NCBI RefSeq assembly: GCF_031877795.1 | Contig: NC_133932.1 | Coordinates: 20,772,180-20,836,179 of the forward strand | Direction of reading: 5' to 3' | Source: Strix aluco | Taxonomy: Eukaryota; Chordata; Aves; Strigiformes; Strigidae | Length of the DNA: 64,000 nucleotides | In this document: positions 1 to 9,501 of the stretch, in pieces | How the letters are laid out: every line of letters begins with the position of its first letter | Numbering within the stretch: the first letter of the stretch is position 1 | Made by a program: the position numbers and the translations under genes | Notes under the pieces: generated by a model | Database searches by the model: none | Told to the model about the DNA's origin: nothing | What the model saw: the letters and a program-made list of their open reading frames with translations, nothing else

Positions 1-199
1 CAGGCATCTGCTGGAAAGCCAGCTGCTGAAATCTCCTGGATCCCTGCAAGTAATCACAGCACTGCGGAAGAAGTCCATCACCCCAATGGAACAGTGACCA
101 GAGTGAGCTACCTAGGCTGGGTCAACAGCACGCTTCCCAATGTCACCTGCCTGGTTACCCACCCAGCTACAAACCAGATTATGTCCCTAGACCTGTCAT
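1..199 (+). CDS. CD200R1: CD200 receptor, partial: end of membrane-proximal Ig-like domain exon
   Basis: The open frame starts at base 1 (codon 1 = CAG) and runs into a splice donor (GTAAAT at 200-205), leaving one base of a split codon. Seen: a stretch containing the sequence EISWIP, then NGTV, then CLVTH, the pattern of the C2-type Ig domain of CD200 receptors, where the Trp and the Cys of CLVTH belong to the core. Sequons NHS, NGT, NST and NVT predict heavy N-glycosylation of the ectodomain. Known of the family: CD200R is an inhibitory receptor of myeloid cells that binds CD200 through its outer V domain. That V domain and the signal peptide must lie left of the window. If the donor were ignored the frame would stop at 205-207, giving a form without a membrane anchor. 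CD200R paralogues exist in several vertebrates, so a CD200R1-like copy rather than CD200R1 itself is possible. Confidence 0.85.
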
Positions 200-1315
200 G
201 TAAATAACACTGCTCTGTAATTGCTCTTCATCATGCTCTTGGGCTTCTTTGTGCTGTTCTGTGCAGCTGTTCCCACTGAATATCAGGGCTCTGCAGATTG
301 TTTAGTGGGGTGATAGGCCAAAGTTCTAGTGAATGTTGACAGAGAAATTAATACTCTGGAGTTAGTCAGTTGAAACCAAATGTTTTGTGGCATTGTATGG
401 GGAAGCTTCCAGTGCATGCTTCTTTCTATTCCTGTTCATTTTTACAAGAGTTCCTCATTCTGCTTTTGGTGGGTTGACCTTGGCTGGCTGCCAGGTGCCT
501 ACCAAACTGCTCTATTGCTCCCTTTCCTCAACAAGATGGGGAGAGAAAAATATGATGAAAAGCTCATGGGTTGAGATAAAGACAGGGAGATTACTCACCA
601 ATTACTGTCATGGGCAAAACAGACTTGACTTGGAGAAATTAATTTAATTTATTTCCAGTCAAATCAGAGTAGGATAGCAAGAAATAAGAATGAATCTAAA
701 ATCACTGTGATACAGCTAATTTTTGATGTGAAGCTTTGAACCCCTGGATTTGATTTTTGTTCGGCTTCCCACAGTGGTGATGGTCTGGAGAAAAATTCCT
801 GGGAGAATGTCTGTCTGTGACTTTCAAGTGATCCTTCCCAGGGCCAAAGGTAGTAAAGGGTAAAATTCAGCTTCTCAGCCAGCTGTGCTGGACCTGTTAG
901 AAGCCTTATGCCAAGAGGATTTGTAAAAACAGGTGAATAAGTGCTCATATCACCAAAATATCTCAGTAGAGGCATGAAGGACAGAATTCAGCATAGACCA
1001 GTCATTAAGAACAGTATTTTGCAGGGATGGCAGGTCAGTTCTGTTGTTGCAGCACTAATATCATTTGAAGAAAGGGAAACCGTGCAGACAGATGAGTTGA
1101 AAATGAAAGTGTGTTTGTACACACAAATGCCTGGGTGTGTGAGGCAGCTTTCTACTGCTGGTTGGCATCCAGACATCTCATCTGTGTCTCAGCTCATTTG
1201 AGCTGTGGGGGTAGAGGATTAGCTTTCTCCTCTGGTTAAGATAGGTAGTAACATCATGTAGTCAGCGGATACTGATGCCTAGTTCTGAAACTAACTTTCT
1301 TTTCTCATCTCTCAG
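200..1315 (+). other. CD200R1: Intron of CD200 receptor gene
   Basis: The intron runs from the donor GTAAAT at 200 to an acceptor with the tract ctttcttttctcatctctcag ending at 1315. It is a phase 1 intron, which joins T to AC to make a Tyr codon. It holds an antisense LTR fragment at about 467-712 (separate entry). The remaining sequence shows no second coding exon. The open frames at 380-647 are products of the LTR relic. Confidence 0.75.
467..712 (-). mobile_element. Fragment of an avian ERVL-like LTR (3' part), antisense in a CD200R1 intron
   Basis: Read on the minus strand, this is the end of an LTR. It opens on the plus strand with TGGTGGGTTGACC followed by ttggctggctgccaggtg. It then carries the ggttgagataaagacag and caaaacagacttgacttgg blocks. 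The same blocks occur in reverse complement near the end of the LTR at 12880-13744 (for example about 13580-13660 and 13715-13744), so both belong to one family. The match fades near 712, so only the 3' third of the LTR is left. No internal retroviral genes are attached. I recognise the family from its general sequence pattern, not from a search. Confidence 0.8.
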
Positions 1316-1411
1316 ACACCTCCCACAGGCTTCTCTATCTTCTGATAGGAGGATCTGCAGGTGTTGCTGCTGTCAGTGGTGTGACTTTATGCTTGATTTT
1401 CAGGTGCAGAG
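1316..1411 (+). CDS. CD200R1: CD200 receptor: transmembrane exon
   Basis: The 96-bp exon lies between a pyrimidine-rich acceptor (AG at 1314-1315) and a perfect donor (GTAAGT at 1412-1417). In the frame set by the upstream exon it reads YTSHR, then a hydrophobic run LLYLLIGGSAG and VAAVSGVTLCLIF, then RCR, a single membrane-spanning helix with a basic stop-transfer end. It begins and ends in phase 1, so skipping it would keep the frame and give a soluble receptor joined to the tail. This is the expected position and size of the CD200R transmembrane exon. It lies 1.1 kb downstream of the Ig exon. Confidence 0.85.
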
Positions 1412-2669
1412 GTAAGTGATTTGATGAGCCTGAAATGTATTACAATTCCATTGCTGACTATGCACAGGTATAAGGACATGCACTTTATTGCTGAGAGGGG
1501 GGTGGGAGGTAAGGATTGAGGAAAATGTCCGTATATGATGCATTGTCCTTTTGGAAAACTAATAAAATAAGGGGCGGATCTTTAAAACAAGTCTGGGGTT
1601 TTGTAAGAGGCATAGTTATTATGCCATTAATGCATTATATACGTATGGCAGAGAGTCATCCAGGATGAAAAGGATTCTTTCTGAGACTAGGGTAGGTTCT
1701 GAGTTTTTAGAATGATTTTGATCATTCTGCATTTTCTAACATAAAATTCTGTACACAAAAATGATAGTTCACAAACTAGTGACTCTAGTCCAATGACTAC
1801 AGACAAACAACCCCCCTGGTTCCATTAACAATCATAAATTTTTCCTTGAGCAAGTGTAAGAATAGGCCAAATGTACATACTGTCCTCTGGTACACTCGCA
1901 GTGTTTCAGGCTGTGTAGTAGATTTCATTGGCACCAGGTGAGGCTCATACTGAATAATTTGATACTGACATCTCAAATGATGGTTTGCTACTCTTGGAGT
2001 CGATGGCTGTGATGGGGTATGGAGGGAGTGGAAGCCCTAGTGGAGGCTTAAAATGGGAGGAAGAGAGAATAGTAGGCTGAAGACAAGAGTGTTTTCATGA
2101 GAGCAGGAGATGAAGCACTGGGAGAAGGCAACGTAGAGGTGTGTGAACTGTAAATGGAGAGAACTTACAGAGAATCAGAGTGACTGATTCACTCCCCTTC
2201 ATTTCCTTAGTTCTTCTCTAGCTTTACTGCTTGTCTGGGTTTCTTCTTTGTGCTCAATGTCTTCCAGATTATTCCCCCTGCACTGGGCATATTACATTGC
2301 AAATGTATTTCAGGAACCAGGTCTTGGGGTGAAAGATGGTTGGCAAGAAGGGACAATGCACTCGAAGAGCAGAGAAGGCAGGGTGAGGAGAACAGAAAAA
2401 CAGAAGAAAGGAGAAGGGCAGTTGTCATGGGTGGTGGCAGCACTGACCAGAGCTTGCAGCACTTTGCTGGGAGGCTGTCCCTGCCACAGAGTGATGTGCT
2501 TCTTTGGGGCAGGTGAGGAGAGGAAAACATGTGCTCATATGGGTTCCATGGTCCAGCATGTCCCCACAGAACTGAGGAAAAGTGCCCCTAACTGACTCAA
2601 TTCAGTCATGGCTCCCAGGGTGATCAAAAATTTCAATGAAGGGAAAAATAAAAGCATAGCACATTCAAG

Positions 2670-2704
2670 AGCAGGACATAAAAAATAAGAAATTAAACAA
2701 TGAG
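2670..2704 (+). CDS. CD200R1: Candidate small cytoplasmic exon of CD200 receptor (35 bp)
   Basis: The transmembrane exon ends in phase 1, while the tail exon at 4126 is open in phase 0, so an exon of 3n+2 bases is needed between them. This 35-bp segment fits: preceded by AG (2668-2669), followed by GTAAGT (2705-2710). It gives CREQDIKNKKLNNE leading into TKNFRS, a basic, polar juxtamembrane stretch loosely like the KYKLNKTES region of the human receptor tail. Weakness: the acceptor has no real pyrimidine tract. A rival, 2819-2865 (47 bp), has a stronger acceptor (tcctactttcag) and donor (GTAAGT at 2866) and the same phase, but it encodes AFRLHTLAHGSAVPFA, which looks less like a receptor tail. 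Only one of the two, or neither, may be used. Confidence 0.45.
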
Positions 2705-4125
2705 GTAAGTGAAGAAAGTCTTTCAACAGCTGAGGGCAGCTAGAGGAGAACTCTAGACATAACAGCTGTGCACCTTGCCCCATCAAACCATTTTAATTTC
2801 CTGACGTCCTACTTTCAGCTTTCCGGTTACATACATTGGCACACGGGTCGGCAGTACCATTTGCAGTAAGTGGATTTTTCTTCTGTATGTGCTTTGTGGG
2901 TTTTTTTTTCTGTATTCTTCACTGAAACATGTAATTTCATTGCAACGTGTCTGCTCTGACAAAACTCTCATTTATCTCTGTGTGTGCTTGGAGGGGGGAA
3001 TGAGGAAGTGTTTCTGGGAGGGTGTCTATTGTTTGGATGGCCCTATCTTCAGGTATATTCAGAATATCTGAGTAATTGCATAAGCACTAGATCAAGAGTG
3101 GAGTAGTGCATTTCCTGCCTAAGAATACTAGAAATTCCATTTACAATGGCAATGGTTAAGCTGAATTTTAAATCTCCCTGAAGTTAATGTTTTCACATTT
3201 CTGCCTCACAGAGTAATCTTAACTCTAATCTTTTGCTTAAGAATGTGTATTTCCCTTGATGGCAGAAACCTGCCTGATTAAAGACCGGATGAAAGCAGAC
3301 AGGCATTTTACAATGAGGGAAAAGGGTGCACTTCCTTATGCTGTATTAGAGACAAACACAGCTATGAAAATTTTATTTTTTAAGTTGCAGTTGAAACACT
3401 CAGAAGTTAGGAAACAGCAATGATAAATTTGCCACCGCAACTTTTACTTCCTTTCTAATTCCAGTGTGTCGTGATACATGTTTAACAGCGTGATAATATG
3501 CCGCTCTTTCCTCAGGGCTTCTGCCTCATTTAATGCACACTGAAAGAGCAATTATTTCATATTTTGCTTTCTGCTTAGAGCTAAATTAATGGCTGTGTGC
3601 CTTGTTTGTTGCGGACTAGTCAAACAGTGCTCGGAAGTTTGATTAATTTCCTGATATGCTATTCAATGGCATTTGGGATGATTTGACTGACAGAGTGGGA
3701 GTTGCAGAGATCAAAGTCAAAAGCTTCCAGTAATTTTAGGTGCCTAAATTAGATTGCCTGTGGCCTGTCTGTTGGGTTTTTTTTCAGAGAAGTTAGCATT
3801 GTTCATTATCATCTATTTTGCTGAAAAGACCGACATTTCAAAATTTGTTTTCAGTCACATTAAGAAAAAAAAGAATTCAAAAGACTGTCCTGTTTAGGCT
3901 TTGTAAAGGTGGCTGTTGCATCTCTGTCATTTCAGGTTTCACCCTCTGTGTCCTCCCCCTTTGCTCACAGAGCTTACTGAAATAACTTCACAGTTTCTTT
4001 GCAAAAGTAATGTTGCCTACCATGTTTTTTCTGGTCTTGTTTTTTTGTTTGGACTCTATAGGTACAATAGTTCCACAAAATTCTACCATCTAATATAATG
4101 GTACATGTTTTTCTTTATATTGCAG

Positions 4126-4236
4126 ACTAAGAACTTCAGGTCTGCACAATCACATGAGAAAACAGATGTGGTCAATCTTCCTGTCTTATCAGAGAGTATC
4201 TACCAGAATTACAATCCAAGAACGATATATATATGA
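4126..4236 (+). CDS. CD200R1: CD200 receptor: terminal exon, tyrosine-based signalling tail
   Basis: The exon starts after the acceptor ttctttatattgcag (AG at 4124-4125) and ends at TGA 4234-4236. It encodes 36 residues ending in VLSESIYQNYNPRTIYI. Three tyrosines stand at codons 4201, 4210 and 4228. Known of the human receptor: the tail has PYASY followed by an NPLY motif, phosphorylated and bound by Dok adaptors, and it inhibits Ras/MAP kinase signalling without an ITIM. Seen here: the same Y-x-x-Y spacing, but the third tyrosine lies in NPRTIY, two residues further from NP than in a canonical NPxY. An acceptor at 4138-4139 would open another frame ending near 4257, but that frame lacks the tyrosine cluster. 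Confidence 0.8.
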   Translation, partial: TKNFRSAQSHEKTDVVNLPVLSESIYQNYNPRTIYI

Positions 4237-4855
4237 GATATTAACAGTGTAGGCACAAGCAGTCTACTACCAGCTCGGCTACTAATGATACTCAGTTACT
4301 TGAACTTGTACTTCAACCAAGAAATCTCAGACCTTACCACATAGCAGGCCAGCAGAACACTCAAAACTGCCCTACAGAAGCTTTTGTCTTTCCTGACCTG
4401 AAGACAGTGGGGGAAAGCAACCTGTTTTAGTAAATTATTTCTCTCTTTCTCTAAATATCAGCACAGCGCTTGAAACATTTGAAATTTTAAAATACATATC
4501 TGAATTTTATTCAAAAATGGACTCTGAGGTATGTGTTTTCTTCCCTCAAATTGATAATTGACATATTTCTGTGCCATGTTAACAGACTGTTCATGAATAT
4601 GTAGCACTTTTTTCCATTTTCACAACTGGATTTTCTTTGCAATTTTGTGGTGGAAACCAGGAAGTGACACAGGGGACCCCAAAACATAGCAGGTCAAAGA
4701 AATACATCCAGCAGAAATTCAGAAAGAAAAGAGTTGGGTTTTTTTCTGGGTAGTTACATGTGGTAGATGACAATCTGGTATTTGTTATCTTTGTTGAGTT
4801 TTTATATTTTTAATGTATTTATTTTTCAATTAAACTTTCTGTTTGCATTGATAAT
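4237..4855 (+). other. CD200R1: Probable 3' UTR of CD200 receptor with polyadenylation signal
   Basis: AT-rich sequence follows the stop codon. An ATTAAA hexamer, the commonest variant of the polyadenylation signal, stands at 4829-4834. The exact cleavage site, put near 4850, is an inference. No other gene is visible here. Confidence 0.5.
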
Positions 4856-7800
4856 GGAAGAAAAAAAAACAATTTGAAATTGTACTTGATATGGAAATGA
4901 GATATAGTGATGGGCAATTTTCTAAGATTAATTTTAAAGTAAACCTGCAAATATGCAAATAATTACCTAAATGATTTCTGGGGCTATTTGGGTAAATGTT
5001 TATTGACCAGTTTCTTAGGAGCTGAGATCACAAGCATTAAGTTGTGAAAAATGCAGGTCATGTGCTTGTTTAAAACAAACAAAAAAAGCCCCTAACCAAA
5101 TAATTTATTTCTTCTCATCTTTGTGCCCCAAGCTGAACCCCCTCCTCCCCCCAGATTAGTTGTTAATTTCAGTTTTCATTCGTCAGATTTGGCAAACCTT
5201 CCAAATGCCAATGCAGCAGTAGGTATACTCAAGTGTGTGTTTCGAACGGCTTTTTCCTGCTCGTTGCTGGAGGACGTCATCTCTGCTCCTTCAGTGTTCT
5301 CAGCATGAGGATCTCCCAGCACCTTCTAATTGCACTTCACTTTATCACTTCTAGATAGACGTATGGGTGGTGGACATCTACTGACATCGCTCCAGCCTTT
5401 CATTTAGTCAGAAAGGCATGAAGAGCAACTCAGGGCCTTAATGAAAAGACCCTAATGAAGGCAGTCCATTCACGCCTGCTGGGTAACTGAGCAGAGCCTG
5501 TCTTGTGGTGTTAAATGTCCATGATGGGTCACTACATCAGAGCTGTGTCCAGCTTCTTCATATCATCTGTGGGGAAGGAGATGCACCGTTTCACATATAC
5601 AGCCTCTGGGAGAAATAAGTGACAGCTTGGAATTAGTGAAAACAGGTTTTCAGTGATGCTAGCTAGGAGAAGCATTGTGTAGCTCTGGTGAAATCCACAG
5701 CAGTGCCTTAGTCTCAGGAAGTGGTTTCCCAGATCTGCGGACCTACAGCTGGCAGTGCATGGTGGGCATGATGTAGCACCCTTTTTTGTTCTCCCTGTCA
5801 GCTGGGACTCTTCACAGTCATGGTGCTGTCAAGGAGTTGGTTGTGACTGGAAGACTCTGAAATAGGGGAAAAATCTCTTGTTTCTTAGGGAACTGTCCAC
5901 CTGGGTCTAAACCTGGGCTTTTAGGCTGGTGTTGCTCAGTGTGACAAGTAAGCATGGGCTGTTCCTGTGGACAACTACAGCAGTTTGGGTCTGTCTTATT
6001 CAGAAGCTGGACCATTGCAGCCAGACCAAAAGATGACACAGCTGTCAAAATGAAGAGTCAGGCTGTGGAGCAGTCTGCTTTTGGCAGTCATGGTGCACAT
6101 GTGTTGTGGTTTTTTGGGTGCAAAGCAAGAACTTTTCGTAATTCCTTTGCACCAAGTAACAATGCAGACAGACAGGGAGATGATAGTGCAGGGGGTAAAA
6201 CTTTCTGGAGAAACAGCACTGCGATAATTAGCCCTGGCTGGAAAGCATGGCTTCTGTGCTCATGATTTTATTTTCCCCTTTAATTTGTATTTGCTGGAAT
6301 TGGTCCAGTCACCTGCAATGTGTCAGCATTTCCTAGAAATCTTGAGGAGACTTTGTTTGATGTGCTGAAACAAGATGCTCTGGCAATGAGATAGGTCTCT
6401 TTGTGCTGCAGGTACTCAGTGAAATGGGCTCTCCTGGCAGTTCCACAGCTCTTAACAGCCACGTGGACTATGGTTTGCCTGATTTCTTATTTCAAAAGGA
6501 CTTCCTCTTGAAGTCCTTCCTGCTGCAATCTCTCAGAAAATTAGCTTTACAGCATTGTAGCCTAGTCAGGCTTTGATCATCACCTGTTTACTGCCAGCAA
6601 AAAGCTTGAGTTATTAAACCGCAGCTTAGGCAAACCCTCATGTTGCAGGCATTAAAAGGCCTCAACTGCCTAATTGTTGTATCTTCCTTCTGCAATAAAG
6701 TTGGCCCTCATGCTTTTCAAGCTCACTGTGTATGGTTAATAAAACTTATTAGGCCAAAGAGAATAATGTGGCTAGTGGGGATGATTGTAAGAAAGGCTGG
6801 GACATGAATAATGTTTCTAGGCAGAACATAATAATTGAACAAGCTCAGTTAATTTTCTGTTCATCTTTTGTATGTGTTATAATACCGGCACAAGTGGTAG
6901 GTGGTTTCAGATACAGTATGCTTCTTTCTTAACTATCTGCAATTCACTGGAGCTTTTGACCACAGGAGTATGTATTACATCCAAGCTGCCAACAGGTGAT
7001 AACTATTCTAGTGGGCCTGTCAGCTCTGCTAATAGCATCGTCTTTGAAAAGAAGAAGATAGGATTAGCCAAGCAGTGGGCCTATGTGTATGCTGAGAAAG
7101 GCAGCCCTTGGTGCTTGGGATAAGACATAGAGATCTGCGAGTTGAATGATTTTGTATGGAAGCAGAGAGGAAAATGGGAGAGCCTGCAGAAGGGGGTTGA
7201 CAGAGAGGAACGATAAGACTAAGAGAGCGAACATGATGTTGGGTTGTTGCAGCTTAATAGTGAGATTAATTACTTTTTCCATTCACACTGCCTGTCACTG
7301 GGTATCTTAACTGCTGATTGTGGCTGGTGAAAGACAGGCTTTTGTCGTATGGGAAGCTCTCTGCACTCTTCTCTCAGGATGGAAAACTAGGCATGGGCTT
7401 TGATGGTTTCCTCCCTGCATGCCATCACTAAAGAATGGTGTGTTGTCATGCTTCTTGGTCTTAGGAGCTGCACACCAAAGGGCTAAAAGCCATGAGACAC
7501 ACACCTCAGGGGAGCGAGGGGAAGGAGGGAAAAGCCTGGCACTGCCTCAGTGGCTCACCAGGGGTTTAACTCCTCCTCTGTCAGAAAGGCTTGAGCTGGG
7601 CTTGCAGCCAGGTGCACCTCTGCCAAATCCCTCCCTGCCAGAAGCAGGGACCAGTGTGGAGCAGAGCTCAGCTGCTGGGCCAGTGCCACAGGTGGGTGCA
7701 GGAGCCCTCCCCACGCTGCCCAAGAGCTGCCCGCAGGGGCTAGTAGTGCTAGCTCCTGCCCGAGCTGGGGTCTCCTGGGCTAGCTGCTGAGAAAGTGCCC

Positions 7801-8903
7801 ATTTCCTGCCTGGATTTAATTTTGCAATTGATCTGTTCAGTATTTTGGGAATGCGAAGAAAATAACTTAAAATATTTTCTGTCATGCTGATTTCATAATG
7901 GGATAGGCATGTTGGTGTAATCCAAAGAATAACCCAAATTGTGTATTTTGTCTCTTGTAGGAATTTGGCCTGGAAAATAACCAACTTGAGGATGTTTTTA
8001 TATTTACTCATGCTTTTTTCCTTAGTTGCAAGAACACTTTTGGTGATCTCATACTGATTTTATTTGCACTGAAACCAAATTTAAGGAAGGCAAATATTTT
8101 AGACTGCAAACCTCCACGTATTCTTCTGTGGCCTTGTAAAATGGCTAGGAAAATGCTGACTGTTTATTGAACAATCATTGTGAGAGAGTTACTAAAAGGA
8201 GATGGGTGTTGCTGTGAGCTATTTGCACATTCTGACCAAAAAATAAATTGTAAAAAATGAAAGGCTGGGAGTATAAACTGCTGTTCCAGGACTGTTGCAA
8301 CAGCTCTGCCTTGACACTGCTGTTTCAGACTGACTCTCTAGTCAAATGTACTGTTGACTGAATGTCACTTGTGCTTTTTAGTACTAGATGTGACTATAGA
8401 TGAAAATGCACCTGTTTATTGTGTGGACTTTCACTCATAATGTTTATAGGGTGCTCTTGGTAATAGCGATGATATCTGCTTTCTGATTAGTCTGTGAGCA
8501 ATTTATCTTCTGGTAATAGCAGGTGTTGCAATGCTGTCGAACAGCTCTTTATTTTCTTTCTGTTCACTAAATATGGAGTAAAAAAAAAAGTTGACAAAAA
8601 GTTATGTTTAGGACCCCCTAAATTAGACTGTAACTTCAGATTCTGAAGAAGATTTGTTTAAAATCCTGATTTTTAAACACCGGGATTGAAATGAAGAAGA
8701 TAAATAATTTTCCTGCAGACTTTGGAAAATGGGGCAAATGCCCTAAGGGTATTTATTAGTTCATCGAAAACCTTGGTTTACTAAGTTGTTATTTCTTTCA
8801 GCTGTATTTTTCGGTCTAGCCTTCTTGGCATCATTTGTCATAGCTCTTCTTCTCTGATGAGAAAATAATACTTTTCTGGGTTCTCTTGTAGTAAATATAA
8901 CAC
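4856..8903. other. Intergenic stretch, no gene recognised
   Basis: Open frames are short and overlap on both strands without a preferred frame. The longest (7547-8011, minus, 154 codons, and 7419-7790, plus, 123 codons) share one moderately GC-rich patch around 7500-7790, which inflates ORF length on both strands. No splice-framed exon, repeat tail or structured RNA is evident. Confidence 0.6.
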
Positions 8904-9059
8904 TGTACTGGGTCTGGCTGAGCTGGAATTGGTTTTCCCCTGTAGCAGCCCTCACGGTGCTGTGTTTTATGTTGGGAGCTGGCAGGGTGTTGATAGCACA
9001 CTGGTGGTGTGGCTACTGCTGAGTAGTGCTTACACAGCACCAAGGCTCTTTCTGACATT

Positions 9060-9075
9060 CCCCCCCCCCCCCCCC
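9060..9075 (+). repeat. Poly-C run (16 C) within the LTR
   Basis: Sixteen consecutive C, followed within three bases by another six-C run. It is a length-unstable homopolymer. The minus strand could form a G-quadruplex. Exact length may be a sequencing artefact. Confidence 0.9.
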
Positions 9076-9184
9076 AAACCCCCTCAGTGGGACGGGGTGG
9101 GCAAGGTCTTGGGAGGGGGCACAACCAGGACAGCTGACCCGAACTGACCAAAGGGATATTCCAGACCATATGACGTCTGCTCAG

Positions 9185-9190
9185 TATAAA
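9185..9190 (+). promoter_or_regulatory. TATA box of the solo LTR
   Basis: TATAAA is followed by gctggg, about 280 bases from the LTR start. It is the usual position of the U3 promoter, and the AATAAA signal lies 120 bases downstream. Whether it still drives transcription is unknown. Confidence 0.6.
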
Positions 9191-9501
9191 GCTGGGAGAA
9201 AGGAGGAAGGGGGTGGGGTCACCCTTGGTCCTCCGAGGCAACGACTACGTGTATTGGAGCCCTGCTTCCTGAGAAGGGCCGACATCGCCTGTTCATGGGA
9301 AGTAGAAATAAATCTGTTTTCTTTTTGCTTCGCTTTGCTTACATTAAAACTGCTTTTGTTTTACCCACAAGGGTTGGGTTTTTTTACCTATCTTATTTTC
9401 TTTCCCCTCCTTGCCCTGTTGAGGAAAAAAAGGGGGAAGGGGGGGAGGTGATAGAGCGACTTGGTGGGTACCTGGCATTTAGCCAAGGTCAAACCACCAC
9501 A

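Larger units (their letters stand above)
8904..9501 (+). mobile_element. Solo LTR of an avian ERVL-like endogenous retrovirus, with target-site duplications
   Basis: The element begins TGTACTGGG and ends CCACCACA. It is flanked on both sides by the pentamer AACAC (8899-8903 and 9502-9506), a perfect 5-bp target-site duplication of the length expected for ERVL-type integration. Inside are the LTR landmarks in order: the cagctgacccgaactgacc block (about 9130), a TATAAA box (9185-9190), an AATAAA signal (9307-9312) and the terminal gccaaggtcaaaccacc block. At 598 bp it is a complete LTR with no internal region, so it arose by recombination between two LTRs. A 16-base C run lies inside it (9060-9075). 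Intact duplications suggest a fairly young insertion. The short open frames within it are not genes. Confidence 0.9.

Noticed and set aside
380..647. Plus-strand ORFs in the first CD200R intron
   Set aside because: Most of their length is the antisense LTR fragment; they do not match CD200R exons in frame or splice sites.
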